A program made the position numbers and the translations under genes. A DNA stretch of 38,369 nt. Origin: Candidatus Woesearchaeota archaeon. Its GTDB lineage: Archaea; Nanobdellota; Nanobdellia; Woesearchaeales; GW2011-AR4. The notes beneath the pieces are model-generated. The model made no database searches. It was not told where the DNA came from and worked only from the letters and a program-made list of their open reading frames with translations. Positions 1 to 9,179 of this stretch are shown here, piece after piece. The stretch lies in contig JACPMW010000045.1 in the NCBI GenBank assembly GCA_016185805.1, forward strand, positions 1-38,369, read 5' to 3'. Every line of letters starts with the position of its first letter. The first letter of the stretch is position 1.

Positions 1-3000
1 TTCTTCACATGCCTTTTCAGCCATTCGTTCCAGTCGAAAAATATCCTCTTTGAATCCAAAGTCCCGATTTCTTCCCTTATCCGCTCTGATATCTTGTGGA
101 ACTGGTCATTGCTTTGTATTACAAAATCTGCCTCCAACAATCCCATGTTGTTTGTCTTGTTCGCAAAATCAACCAATGCTTCCTTTGTTTTTGCACGCAG
201 CAGTATGTTGTCCCATACAGCATCCCAGTTGCCTGCCCATTCTTTCACATTTCCTGCAATTGCCTTAAGGATTTCAGAATCTCCATTAATTAAATCCTCG
301 CTTGTCTCAAGCTCATCTTTTTTTGAATCATACTTCATCAAATCAACAAAACCTTTCTCCACAAGAGGGTCCTGCTCCCAATGCTTCCTGACCTCTGTTA
401 TTTGGGTCACTCTTCTCCACCTGTGCAATCCATCGGCGCTTCTTACAGGATTTGCAACGACAACAACGTCTGTTGCCTTGAAGCTTGTCCTTGGCACTCC
501 CAAGTCATTTACAACCCTGTCAAACACCCCGTAAGGAGAATCTCCGTGGATTGTGCCTGCAACCACATTTGCCAAAGCTCCAACCCTCATGGCTTCATAC
601 AATGCAAGCGCCTCCTTGCTCCTTATTTCCCCAATTATCAGGGCAGAATCCCCCATCCTTAATGTTGTCCTTATTCCCTCGTCTGCAGGCACCTCGCTTG
701 TGCCTTTTGACAAAGCAGCAGCAACTTTCATTGATTGAATGTTATATCCCAATTTTCTTAGCGAGTTTGTCGGCAATTCAAGAGTATTATGGGCAATTAT
801 ATTTTCACATACAAAACTCTCACATTCAGGAACGGAAATATCATATACAAAATCCTCAAAATTTTCGATAAGCTCTATTGATTCAATCTCGTCCCAAAAT
901 ACATCTGAATTTGCAAGAGATTTCAAATTATTTCTTAACTTACTTTCTGGCATCAATTCAACAATTTGGGTTAATTTTGTTCTTCCAACATTGTTGTTTC
1001 TGATTATGTAATCATGATATTTAAAATCATTATATTCTTTGAGAATGTTCTTTTTGGTTTCCAATCCCAGAGGTATGACATCAGAGCTATCGTGCGTGCT
1101 TTTCTTGCTGCAAAGCTTTTTTAGGACAGATGCCTTGTAATGTTGCAAAAATCCTATATTTTCATGGAATCTAATAAAATCTTTTAAGGTGCTTATACTA
1201 GCATTATAAGTCCCATCTTTTCTGAGTTTTCTGATTCTGAGATTAATTCCATAAAGAGAAAGCAGGAATTGCACGTCTTTTAACAGATTAATTGATGAAA
1301 GCGGTATGACAATCTCTTTGTCTGTTGCACATCCATCTCCTGAAAATAGCCCTTTCAAGATTTGTGCTATCTGTTCTTTTGAAAGATTAAAGACCCATTC
1401 TGGAATCCTTTTTGTATAAGCATTTCCATCCAGATTTAAGCATTCTTTCATTAAAATCTTTAATGGCTTGGAATTTATCATATAAGAAACTTTATCGGAA
1501 TGAATTTTTCTCTTTAAGTTGAATACCTTAGCCACATCATCAAATATTTCCCTGTCTTCAGCATCATTGCAGGATATTATAACACTGTTTTTATCGTAGC
1601 ATCCATCAGCTATCCATAGGCCTATGAAAGTGAGGAATTCCTCATTAAGCTCGATATTTATCGGAATTTTTGTTATGCTATTGTTATAGGAGAAATAAGC
1701 GTCATTCCCTACCTTGATTCTTTGATTTATCAAAGATAAAAGCACTTGCTGCGGTAGCAAGCCTTTTCTAAACCAATTTGTAGCAGCTTCTTTGCTATAA
1801 CCCAATTCTTTTCTTAAGTATATAATATCTTTTTTATTTTCCAAAAGCACTTTTTTGATGGAATTTCCGCAAAAGAATGTGTTTGGAATCCTAACTAACT
1901 GCTCTAGCAAATTCAACCTGTGGATGGGCTTATTGTCAATATTGACTAATCTGGAAGCAGCTATGAAACTTCCCTCTTTTAATTCATTGGCTTTGGTCTC
2001 AACTATATTTGCATCTTTATCAAGCCCGAAAAGAGAGTGGTCACCTGTTACTTTTATAGTCCTTCCAGTTCTAGTTCTTATTTTGTAAATTGGTTTTTTT
2101 ACTTTATGCCTGATGAATTTGCTTACTGCTGATAATTTTATTTTTCCTTGCTTGTCCATTGCAAATACTTTTATGTTTTCAGGGTTGCCAGTAACTTCAT
2201 GCTCCGTAAGGTTATACCACTTTCCATATTTGTTGATTAATTCATCAATCAAAGAGCCTATTGTAGTTCTTTCAATTTTGCCATTTCTTTGGATTATAAT
2301 GCTGGAATCTCCCGTTACACTATCCTCTATCGTTATCACTCTATATTTTCTCATCAATTCAACTAAAACAGCCCCAAGCAGGCTTGTTTTTCCGGCACTT
2401 CTTGTCCCTGCAATCAGCATGCTTCTTGCACCATCAATCAAAAAGCTCATGATGCCGGCTGCCATTGGGTTGATCATCTTGTTTTGTATGAACAATGGCA
2501 AAGTCCATGGCTTGTCCCTATGCCTTCTGAAAGCAAATGCCAGCCCGCTCGGGTTTAATGGGGGTGCTACAACAGCAATTCTTGAATTTGCTCCTGGAAT
2601 TGTCAATTCTGTATCAAGGATTGGATTTGCCTCATCTAATGGCCTTCCGGAAATCAGCCTCAGCTTGGATGCCCATGAATCCGCCTCCGGAGATGTCGGC
2701 ACTATGTTTGTGACGCAGTCAGCATAATCCTGATGGACAATGAACATCGGGGTTTCCCCCAATGGGGAATTTATAGTTATGTCCTGCACTCTTTCATCCT
2801 GCAAAAGCACCTCAATCAGTCCAAAGCCAACGGTGTACCTTACAAGTATTTTCGTCATCTCATCTATCTCTGCAGAGCTCAATCTTAAATTCCTGTAATT
2901 GACAAGCTCCTCTATCAAATCAGAGCCGATATTGTAGAAGACCTGCCTCATCCTTTCAGGATCGATAAATTCCTGCCTTGTTGGCTTGTGCTCCGCCATT

Positions 3001-3815
3001 ATTTTCCTGGCTGTGTCAAGGATTTCGTATTTTTCCTCGCTCAGCTTGAATTCCGGGGGTATTAAATGGTAGAGATACTGCACATTGTCCGGCAATTCAA
3101 AAATTGTCACCTCTGTATTTTTGTCAATCTCGTAGCTGTCAATTTCCTCGCCTTCAGCCGGAAAGGTTGCCATCAGTTTCGTAAACATGAAATCCGGCCT
3201 TATATCTGGAGTGAATATCCTCCTGTAAACAGAGCGCTCATTAAGCTTGTACCCTGACAGATATTGCTTTGCCGCGTCTATTAATTTTGTTTTTTCAAGC
3301 AACGCCATCAAATAGCTTAAAATTGCAATGTATTTCTTTGCACAATTTATGTAATTCTGGTCAAGCGTCCTGTCAATCCTTATTCTCTCGTCCCTTGCAG
3401 TTCTTTTCAGCTCAACATAAGCTCCTATTGGATCCCTTTTCAGCATGTCTGCTGTAAGATTTTGCAATGAGGCGTACCACTGCGCAGCCCATTTAGTGCA
3501 TTTTGGGTCAGCAAGCAGGTTTGCATACCCGATAACATCCCTCCTCTTTGTCAGCTGGGAATATAGCTTCGCAATCTCCTGCATCATCATGGTTTGGCTG
3601 TAGTCATACTCATAATTCCTTTTTTGTGTATACACTATTTTTGTTACTCCTGTAGTTTCAGCCAGAATGTCCATGGTCCTTGACATGCACACAGGGTCGT
3701 CTTCCAGCGATGGGGTGTGCTGGTATTGCTCCAAATCAATCATAAGTATAGTTTCATCACCCTCCCTCAAAATGTCATAGGAGAATGGTTTTTTAGTCTC
3801 TCCAAATAACGCCAT
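1..3815 (-). CDS. Type II/IV secretion (TadA/VirB11/archaellum FlaI-like) ATPase, interrupted by an intein; 3' end runs off the window
   Basis: Manual minus-strand translation (not in ORF track) starts MALFGETKKPFSYDILREGDET and stays open to base 1. Walker A AGTRSAGKTS, RVITIED/TLELP Asp-box, and MGDSALIIGEIRSKEALALYEAMRVGALANVVAGTIHGDSPYGVFDRV. Confidence 0.9.
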   Translation of the reverse strand, partial: MALFGETKKPFSYDILREGDETILMIDLEQYQHTPSLEDDPVCMSRTMDILAETTGVTKIVYTQKRNYEYDYSQTMMMQEIAKLYSQLTKRRDVIGYANLLADPKCTKWAAQWYASLQNLTADMLKRDPIGAYVELKRTARDERIRIDRTLDQNYINCAKKYIAILSYLMALLEKTKLIDAAKQYLSGYKLNERSVYRRIFTPDIRPDFMFTKLMATFPAEGEEIDSYEIDKNTEVTIFELPDNVQYLYHLIPPEFKLSEEKYEILDTARKIMAEHKPTRQEFIDPERMRQVFYNIGSDLIEELVNYRNLRLSSAEIDEMTKILVRYTVGFGLIEVLLQDERVQDITINSPLGETPMFIVHQDYADCVTNIVPTSPEADSWASKLRLISGRPLDEANPILDTELTIPGANSRIAVVAPPLNPSGLAFAFRRHRDKPWTLPLFIQNKMINPMAAGIMSFLIDGARSMLIAGTRSAGKTSLLGAVLVELMRKYRVITIEDSVTGDSSIIIQRNGKIERTTIGSLIDELINKYGKWYNLTEHEVTGNPENIKVFAMDKQGKIKLSAVSKFIRHKVKKPIYKIRTRTGRTIKVTGDHSLFGLDKDANIVETKANELKEGSFIAASRLVNIDNKPIHRLNLLEQLVRIPNTFFCGNSIKKVLLENKKDIIYLRKELGYSKEAATNWFRKGLLPQQVLLSLINQRIKVGNDAYFSYNNSITKIPINIELNEEFLTFIGLWIADGCYDKNSVIISCNDAEDREIFDDVAKVFNLKRKIHSDKVSYMINSKPLKILMKECLNLDGNAYTKRIPEWVFNLSKEQIAQILKGLFSGDGCATDKEIVIPLSSINLLKDVQFLLSLYGINLRIRKLRKDGTYNASISTLKDFIRFHENIGFLQHYKASVLKKLCSKKSTHDSSDVIPLGLETKKNILKEYNDFKYHDYIIRNNNVGRTKLTQIVELMPESKLRNNLKSLANSDVFWDEIESIELIENFEDFVYDISVPECESFVCENIIAHNTLELPTNSLRKLGYNIQSMKVAAALSKGTSEVPADEGIRTTLRMGDSALIIGEIRSKEALALYEAMRVGALANVVAGTIHGDSPYGVFDRVVNDLGVPRTSFKATDVVVVANPVRSADGLHRWRRVTQITEVRKHWEQDPLVEKGFVDLMKYDSKKDELETSEDLINGDSEILKAIAGNVKEWAGNWDAVWDNILLRAKTKEALVDFANKTNNMGLLEADFVIQSNDQFHKISERIREEIGTLDSKRIFFDWNEWLKRHVK
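786..2321 (-). other. Intein (512 codons, in frame) with LAGLIDADG-type homing endonuclease domain
   Basis: N-terminal block SVTGDSSIII, block B IKVTGDHSLFG, endonuclease motifs FIGLWIADGCY and LKGLFSGDGCA, C-terminal block YDISVPECESFVCENIIAHN followed by +1 Thr. Removing it restores ITIED-TLELPTNSLRKLGYN. Confidence 0.93.
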
Positions 3816-3958
3816 TACTTCTTGGCCTCCTTTTTAAGCAAGTGAAGCGCAATCTCTATCAAATGCGACTTGTTCCTGTACTTTTCCCTGTTCTGCAGCT
3901 CTTTTTCAATCCAATTGACTAGCTCTTCATCAATCGTAGCGCTGATTGGCTTTTTCAT
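3815..3958 (-). CDS. Small ribbon-helix-helix (CopG-like) protein, 47 aa, overlapping the ATPase start
   Basis: Manual translation MKKPISATIDEELVNWIEKELQNREKYRNKSHLIEIALHLLKKEAKK*; stop overlaps ATPase ATG (TAATG). Confidence 0.7.
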   Translation of the reverse strand: MKKPISATIDEELVNWIEKELQNREKYRNKSHLIEIALHLLKKEAKK

Positions 3959-4047
3959 CAAGCAGTATATTATAAAATATATTTTATATTTTTTCTATAG
4001 TTTATGTTAGTTTATAATATAATAGGTATTTAAAGATTGCTATAATT

Positions 4048-4326
4048 TTATTTCAAAAATAAGTATTTCACAGCCATTGTCGCAATAAAGAACAATGTGA
4101 CTCTAAATCCCCAAATAGTTATATGATAATTTCTAAGGGATTCTCCACCAAACTTTATAACAACTAATTCAGCTAGCACTGTAAGAACTATGCTTAAGAA
4201 TATAGCTGTACCCCATTCGGAAACAAAATTCATAACTTTTTGTCCTGCCCCTAATAATGCTAGAATAACTAATACTGCAATAAATATCTGTAAAAAAGTT
4301 TTAATTCTTCTATCTCCATTACTCAT
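4048..4326 (-). CDS. Small membrane protein (about 3 TM)
   Basis: ORF 92 aa, hydrophobic segments; follows the lipoprotein ORF by 1 nt. Confidence 0.6.
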   Translation of the reverse strand: MSNGDRRIKTFLQIFIAVLVILALLGAGQKVMNFVSEWGTAIFLSIVLTVLAELVVIKFGGESLRNYHITIWGFRVTLFFIATMAVKYLFLK

Positions 4327-4327
4327 T

Positions 4328-5137
4328 TTAAGTCAATCCTCGACAATTAGCGTCTATTTTTTCGATAGAATCTTTAATATATAATCTAAATGACCCATAG
4401 TGGTCTCCTGCCCATTCACCAAAACTCATAGTAAACTTTTCCACTCTAATCCTAAACCACCAATAAACGTTATATAGAGCAAGCCCAAAACATTTATTTC
4501 CACAAAAATCTTTAAGTTTATAAATCTTTAATACGCCATTCAATTCTCCTATTTTTGGAAAGATTGCACTATGGATGTAGCTGCCTTGAACTAGAAAAAC
4601 ATCGGTTGCTAATGCAAATGCAGAAATATAAAATTTACCAACAGAATTCTGGTCATTTTTGTTAACTAACTTTGATTTTTCAATTAAGTTATTATATGGT
4701 TCTATCAAAGGGGTATATTTTTGTACTTTATCTACAACATTATCAAACTCTTCTGGGCTAACATCCATTAATTGAAATTGTGTTCCTATGTTCTCATTTA
4801 TGATTCCAATCACATAATTTACATTATCTTGAAATTTTACAAATTTTTCATAATTTTCAAACGTTGTTGCATCAACTTTCTCAAAATTACCTATCTTTGA
4901 AGACAAAGTTACTGCTAAGTTTCTTGAAGTCTCATTAAGGTTAAAATTAAAATCGTGTTCATAAAAAAAGTTGGAAGTTAGTAAATATAAATCACAGGAT
5001 TTGTCTTTTAATTCCGTTAATGTATTATTTCCTATAGTTGTTACAGTATCAACACTTTTTTGTACTTTTTCTTTCTGTTCGGGTGTACATCCTAATAGGA
5101 ATAATATAAATATCAAAAACCATACTTTATTTTTCAT
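4328..5137 (-). CDS. Putative lipoprotein of unknown function
   Basis: 269 aa ORF; signal peptide with lipobox-like FLLGC. Confidence 0.65.
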   Translation of the reverse strand: MKNKVWFLIFILFLLGCTPEQKEKVQKSVDTVTTIGNNTLTELKDKSCDLYLLTSNFFYEHDFNFNLNETSRNLAVTLSSKIGNFEKVDATTFENYEKFVKFQDNVNYVIGIINENIGTQFQLMDVSPEEFDNVVDKVQKYTPLIEPYNNLIEKSKLVNKNDQNSVGKFYISAFALATDVFLVQGSYIHSAIFPKIGELNGVLKIYKLKDFCGNKCFGLALYNVYWWFRIRVEKFTMSFGEWAGDHYGSFRLYIKDSIEKIDANCRGLT

Positions 5138-5540
5138 TTTTTGTAAATTGGAATATTAGATATAACCACATTCCATACTTGTTTAATCATTTAAACTGGT
5201 TTATATCTGTATCAAAATAAGTATAGGCTATAACTATAAATGAGTTTTCTGGTTCTGTCGTCAATATTTTTGGCTCAATGGTTAAGTATCTGGGGTACAG
5301 ACTTGAATTCCTCATCTGTGCCATTAAATATTACATTATAATTATTTTAAGTAAGTAACTTGGATTATTTTGGGTAATATAATTCCAGTAGGTCTTAGTT
5401 CAACCCTAACAAATTCATTAGGCAAAAAAGCCTCTTTTTATCGTATTAACCAACTCCCCCAAATATAACTCTGAAACTCTTTTATTTAAACTTTTCCCAT
5501 TCAAGCCAAATAACAAACTTTAAATAAATCAATAAAGATA

Positions 5541-6029
5541 TTGTCAAAAAAAGAGGTTATGATGGAAGTTCCGCAGTCTACTTTGCCGCCACCGCCAAAA
5601 AAGCACCAAGGCCTGAAATTTGGGCATCCGCAGCAGCAACAGCAGGAAATGCCTGATGCCGGCAGCATGAATTCTGACATAAACGCATTGAGCAGGCGCT
5701 TAAGGCTTCTCGAGGAAGGCTTCACAAATTTGAGAAGGTTCTTTCAGGTGACTGAGGAGAACATGATAGCAAAGAACAAGCACTTCTCTGCTGAAATCAA
5801 GACAATGTCATCCGATATCATTGAGACAAGGAAGGAAATCCAGGAAACAAGAGACAAATTGATGCTTGTGATAAGGGAATTGCAGACAGTAGCAAGAAAA
5901 GAGGAAGTCAAGGTGCTTGAAAAATACATCAATCTCTGGAACCCCATCAAATTTGTCACTCAAAATGAAGTTGACCAGATAATCAGCGAAATTCTCGAGA
6001 AAAGGAACCAAGCAAAAAAAGAGGGCTAA
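5541..6029 (+). CDS. Coiled-coil protein with Pro/Gln-rich N-terminus
   Basis: 162 aa ORF; PPPPKK/QQQQQ N-terminus, heptad-like C-terminal helix. Confidence 0.65.
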   Translation: MSKKEVMMEVPQSTLPPPPKKHQGLKFGHPQQQQQEMPDAGSMNSDINALSRRLRLLEEGFTNLRRFFQVTEENMIAKNKHFSAEIKTMSSDIIETRKEIQETRDKLMLVIRELQTVARKEEVKVLEKYINLWNPIKFVTQNEVDQIISEILEKRNQAKKEG

Positions 6030-6085
6030 TAGAAAGTTTTAAATATGCTATAGAAAGTGGAACACCAAAAGAGAGGTGCTTTCAG

Positions 6086-6775
6086 ATGGCTTTCTTTAAG
6101 TTTGGAAAGAAGAAAAAAGAGGACTTGGAAATGCAGATGCCTTCTCCTGAAATGCAGGCCCCTCCCCAAGCTCCAACTTCCCCAATTGAACAAGTTCTAA
6201 TGATGAAGCAGCAGGGCTACACAAATAACCAGATTGTGCAGACCTTGCAGAGCCAAGGCTATAACACCAACCAGATATTTGACGCAATCAACCAGGCCGG
6301 CTTGAGCGGCGGCTTTGAGGCAGCGCCAGAGCAGCCACAGGAAACCGGAATGCAGGACTATGGGCAGAATTATGAGCAGCCTTATCAGCAGCAGCAATAC
6401 CAATTTCAAGCTCCTGAAATAAAAGCGCCTGCCTCAATAGATGAAGAGAGGATCCAAGAAGTTGCAGAAGCCATAATTGACGAAAAATGGGAAGCCCTTG
6501 CAAAGGACATAAAGAAAGTAATTGAATGGAAGGAAAGCAGCGAAAACAGGCTTGCAAAACTTGAGCAGCAGCTCATTGATTTGAGGTTAAGCATAGATTC
6601 CCTGACAAAAAGCATGATGGCAAAAGTTTCTGCATACGACCAGAACATTGTCGATGTCGGCACAGAGGTAAAAGCAATGGAAAAGGTATTTCAAAAAGTG
6701 CTTCCAAGCCTCACGGAAAGTGTCAATAAGCTGGACAGGATGGCAAAAGGTGTTAAGGAGCCGCAGAAGAAATGA
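6086..6775 (+). CDS. Coiled-coil protein with a short UBA-like helical repeat and Gln-rich linker
   Basis: 229 aa ORF; MMKQQGYTNNQIVQTLQSQGYNTNQIFDAINQA and C-terminal coiled coil. Confidence 0.65.
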   Translation: MAFFKFGKKKKEDLEMQMPSPEMQAPPQAPTSPIEQVLMMKQQGYTNNQIVQTLQSQGYNTNQIFDAINQAGLSGGFEAAPEQPQETGMQDYGQNYEQPYQQQQYQFQAPEIKAPASIDEERIQEVAEAIIDEKWEALAKDIKKVIEWKESSENRLAKLEQQLIDLRLSIDSLTKSMMAKVSAYDQNIVDVGTEVKAMEKVFQKVLPSLTESVNKLDRMAKGVKEPQKK

Positions 6776-6777
6776 GT

Positions 6778-7140
6778 TTATTGAAGAACTACATCTTTCA
6801 CAAATGTTTCTAGTGTCTTAAGTTCTATTGTGCAGGCAGAATCAGTAAGAATATCCATCCTTGCCCGGACTAATTCCGACTTATCAGAATCATCATAAAG
6901 AATTCTGTAATTGACTTTTGACAATACTGCTCCGGCGTTACCAATGTAATATAGGCCTTCGCCCATTGAAATTACTTTTTGCTCCGTGCCTGTTTGGACT
7001 TTTACATATTCAGCAAGCAAACCCATAATCTCCTGAGCTTGAGTAGGGCTATCGTTTCCAAAGTGAATTATCAATCTGGGTTTTCCATTGGCACTGCCCG
7101 GGATATACCTCACTCTGGATTTCAAAATTCCATCAGGCAA
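6778..7140 (-). CDS. Hypothetical protein
   Basis: 120 aa ORF with protein-like composition, convergent with upstream gene. Confidence 0.5.
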   Translation of the reverse strand: MPDGILKSRVRYIPGSANGKPRLIIHFGNDSPTQAQEIMGLLAEYVKVQTGTEQKVISMGEGLYYIGNAGAVLSKVNYRILYDDSDKSELVRARMDILTDSACTIELKTLETFVKDVVLQ

Positions 7141-7179
7141 TCTTAATTCAGCGATTTAGCTCCACCAAAAAACTTAAAG

Positions 7180-7677
7180 CTATCCCCTGCTGGCAAGCAG
7201 TGCGATCGTAAAAATAGCGATTGCAAATATCAATACTGTGCCAAGAAAAGTTGGGTGGAAAATAAGGTTTACTGTCTTTGAAAGGTCTGTTTGTGTTTCA
7301 GATGGCACATTTACCTGCTCTCTTATCTTTACTCCTGCAGCAATCACAACTATAATGACAATGAACACTATAAAAACTCCTTTCAGGGCTGGAAATGCAT
7401 CAGCTCCTGCCCCAAACATGTGGGATGCAACTGATATCAGCACCACAAACAGGAAGATAACAGCTATAAAAGGGGCAATGTCTGCCACTATGCTTGTCGC
7501 CACAGGCGATATAAGCACAAAAATCGCAAGCAGAAGCCCAATAAGCGCATGAATGAATTTGTTGTCCCCCAAAACCTTCACCCATGAGAACACCGCAAAT
7601 ACTACAAGCCAAACAAAAAGGAAAACAAAAATGCTCGAGAAATGCTCCAAGCCTGTCACGTCAAGAAATGTTGCCAT
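7180..7677 (-). CDS. Multi-TM protein, paralogue 1 of 3
   Basis: 165 aa; FVFLFVWLVVFAVFSWVKVLGDNK resembles the next two ORFs. Confidence 0.7.
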   Translation of the reverse strand: MATFLDVTGLEHFSSIFVFLFVWLVVFAVFSWVKVLGDNKFIHALIGLLLAIFVLISPVATSIVADIAPFIAVIFLFVVLISVASHMFGAGADAFPALKGVFIVFIVIIVVIAAGVKIREQVNVPSETQTDLSKTVNLIFHPTFLGTVLIFAIAIFTIALLASRG

Positions 7678-7695
7678 TTTTATAGGTATATCCAG

Positions 7696-8301
7696 CTACT
7701 TCTTTCCACCAAAAAGCCTTTCAAAATCAAATCCCATCCTGCGCGCTATGCCAACCCCTTCTTTCTCCTTTGAGTCGCTTGTAATCCACGCAATAATCAG
7801 CCCAAACACAACTAGCATTATGAAAATTGCCACGCCCTCTGTTCCAAAGAAATTTTCTAAAGTGGTGCCAAACCCAGAGTCCCACCAACCTGCGGATCCT
7901 CCAAAGATTAAAACTATTGTTATCAATGAGACAAGCGTAATCCATCCCGGCATCGTAACCCCTAAAAACACATATTCTTGGCCAAAAACGCCTATCAATA
8001 TAAGCAAAAATATAACAGCAACTAAAACAATTGAAACCTGAGGCAATGCATCATTTATTATTAGCACAGGGTCAGAATCCGCAGGAAATCTCCCAGTAAC
8101 GTGAGGAATGACGACTAGCAGCGCAACAACAATCCCGATAATGACATTGAGATTTTTCCTTGCCTCACCAAGAATTTTGGTTTTTTGCAGTATTGCGTAA
8201 ACAATTACAAAAATAAGCAGGAATGGGAGCATTACATCTGTCAAGCCCCAGCTTTCCAATGTCCTTACAAAGCCTTCAAGCTTCAAAGCCTCAGCAGCCA
8301 T
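7696..8301 (-). CDS. Multi-TM protein, paralogue 2 of 3
   Basis: 201 aa; LPFLLIFVIVYAILQKTKILG...RKNLNVIIGIVVALLVV. Confidence 0.75.
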   Translation of the reverse strand: MAAEALKLEGFVRTLESWGLTDVMLPFLLIFVIVYAILQKTKILGEARKNLNVIIGIVVALLVVIPHVTGRFPADSDPVLIINDALPQVSIVLVAVIFLLILIGVFGQEYVFLGVTMPGWITLVSLITIVLIFGGSAGWWDSGFGTTLENFFGTEGVAIFIMLVVFGLIIAWITSDSKEKEGVGIARRMGFDFERLFGGKK

Positions 8302-8347
8302 TTAGCACCTCTTTAATCAAATTCATTTTGATATTACTATTTAAATC

Positions 8348-8905
8348 TTATGAATGTTTTGCCGGTGCGGATTCCTTTGTGGCATATATGATGAACAGCA
8401 CTATCAATGCCAGCAGCACTATTGAGCCAGCCAGCTCGTCTCCTCCGGTACCTGTAAAGTCAAAAACCCTTTCAAGCCATGTCCTCCCGTCAGGGCTTTT
8501 GATGGCGTCCAGGAAAATCCCGACTATTGATATAAAGACTATCACCATGAATACAACCTTCCAGCCCCCTTCAAGGAATACGGGCTCGCCTTCCTTATAA
8601 AATGACCCTACCAGCATTAGGAACAAAACCGAAAGGAACAGCACAATAACGGCATTTGCTGAAACTGTAGTTATTATCTCAACCAGTTGGGAAGACGCAA
8701 CAACCAAAAAAGCTATTACAAAGGCTGCAATCGCATTGAGGTTCTTCTTTGTGTATTTCTTGCCGTCAATATCCTCTGTCCCCAGAACCTTTGTCTTTTC
8801 CAGTATTGCAAAAACAATAGTGAAGACAAGAAGGAAGGGCAGCACAACATCAAATAAGCCAATGCTGTCAAAGAACTCTATCACTTCCCTGAAAGGAGTA
8901 GCCAT
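8348..8905 (-). CDS. Multi-TM protein, paralogue 3 of 3
   Basis: 185 aa; LPFLLVFTIVFAILEKTKVLG...KKNLNAIAAFVIAFLVV. Confidence 0.75.
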   Translation of the reverse strand: MATPFREVIEFFDSIGLFDVVLPFLLVFTIVFAILEKTKVLGTEDIDGKKYTKKNLNAIAAFVIAFLVVASSQLVEIITTVSANAVIVLFLSVLFLMLVGSFYKEGEPVFLEGGWKVVFMVIVFISIVGIFLDAIKSPDGRTWLERVFDFTGTGGDELAGSIVLLALIVLFIIYATKESAPAKHS

Positions 8906-9002
8906 AAGTTTCCACGCTTAAAATGAATATTTAAATGTTTTGGTTTAAGGGTTATGAATATTTGCAATATTGAATAAAGTTTCAATCACGTTTTAGACCC
9001 AT

Positions 9003-9074
9003 GCAATGTATGCTATAATTGGTGCCCTCAATATAGCATTTAGGAGCACAAGCGGGTCACCTCAAACGCATTGC
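9003..9074. ncRNA. Candidate structured RNA or cis element between divergent genes
   Basis: Outer stem GCAATG (9003-9008)/CATTGC (9069-9074); inner stem TGCTATA (9011-9017)/TATAGCA (9032-9038), extendable by TTG/CAA with a bulge; locally GC-richer than flanks. Confidence 0.25.
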
Positions 9075-9179
9075 TTATAGAGGTCGTTCTCGGGTTTGAT
9101 ATTTTTACAATATTATCTAAAAGTTAATCATAAAATACAATCAAAAACCTTTATAAACAAAACAATCAACTTAAACTAT

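Noticed and set aside
50-3457. Plus-strand ORFs in the track across the first 3.8 kb
   Set aside because: Antisense to a continuous, well-supported minus-strand ATPase/intein frame.
5270-5325. tRNA-like stretch (GGCTCAATGGTTAAG...GACTTGAATTCC)
   Set aside because: No complete cloverleaf, acceptor or anticodon stem; only a GGTACAGA/TCTGTGCC hairpin at 5294-5322 is supported.
5420-5439. AGGC-AAAAAA-GCCT hairpin followed by T-run, terminator-like
   Set aside because: Only a 4-bp stem in AT-rich DNA; plausible but too weak to list as a feature.
6096-6663. Minus-strand ORFs opposite the Gln-rich coiled-coil gene
   Set aside because: Artefacts of low-complexity coding sequence on the other strand.
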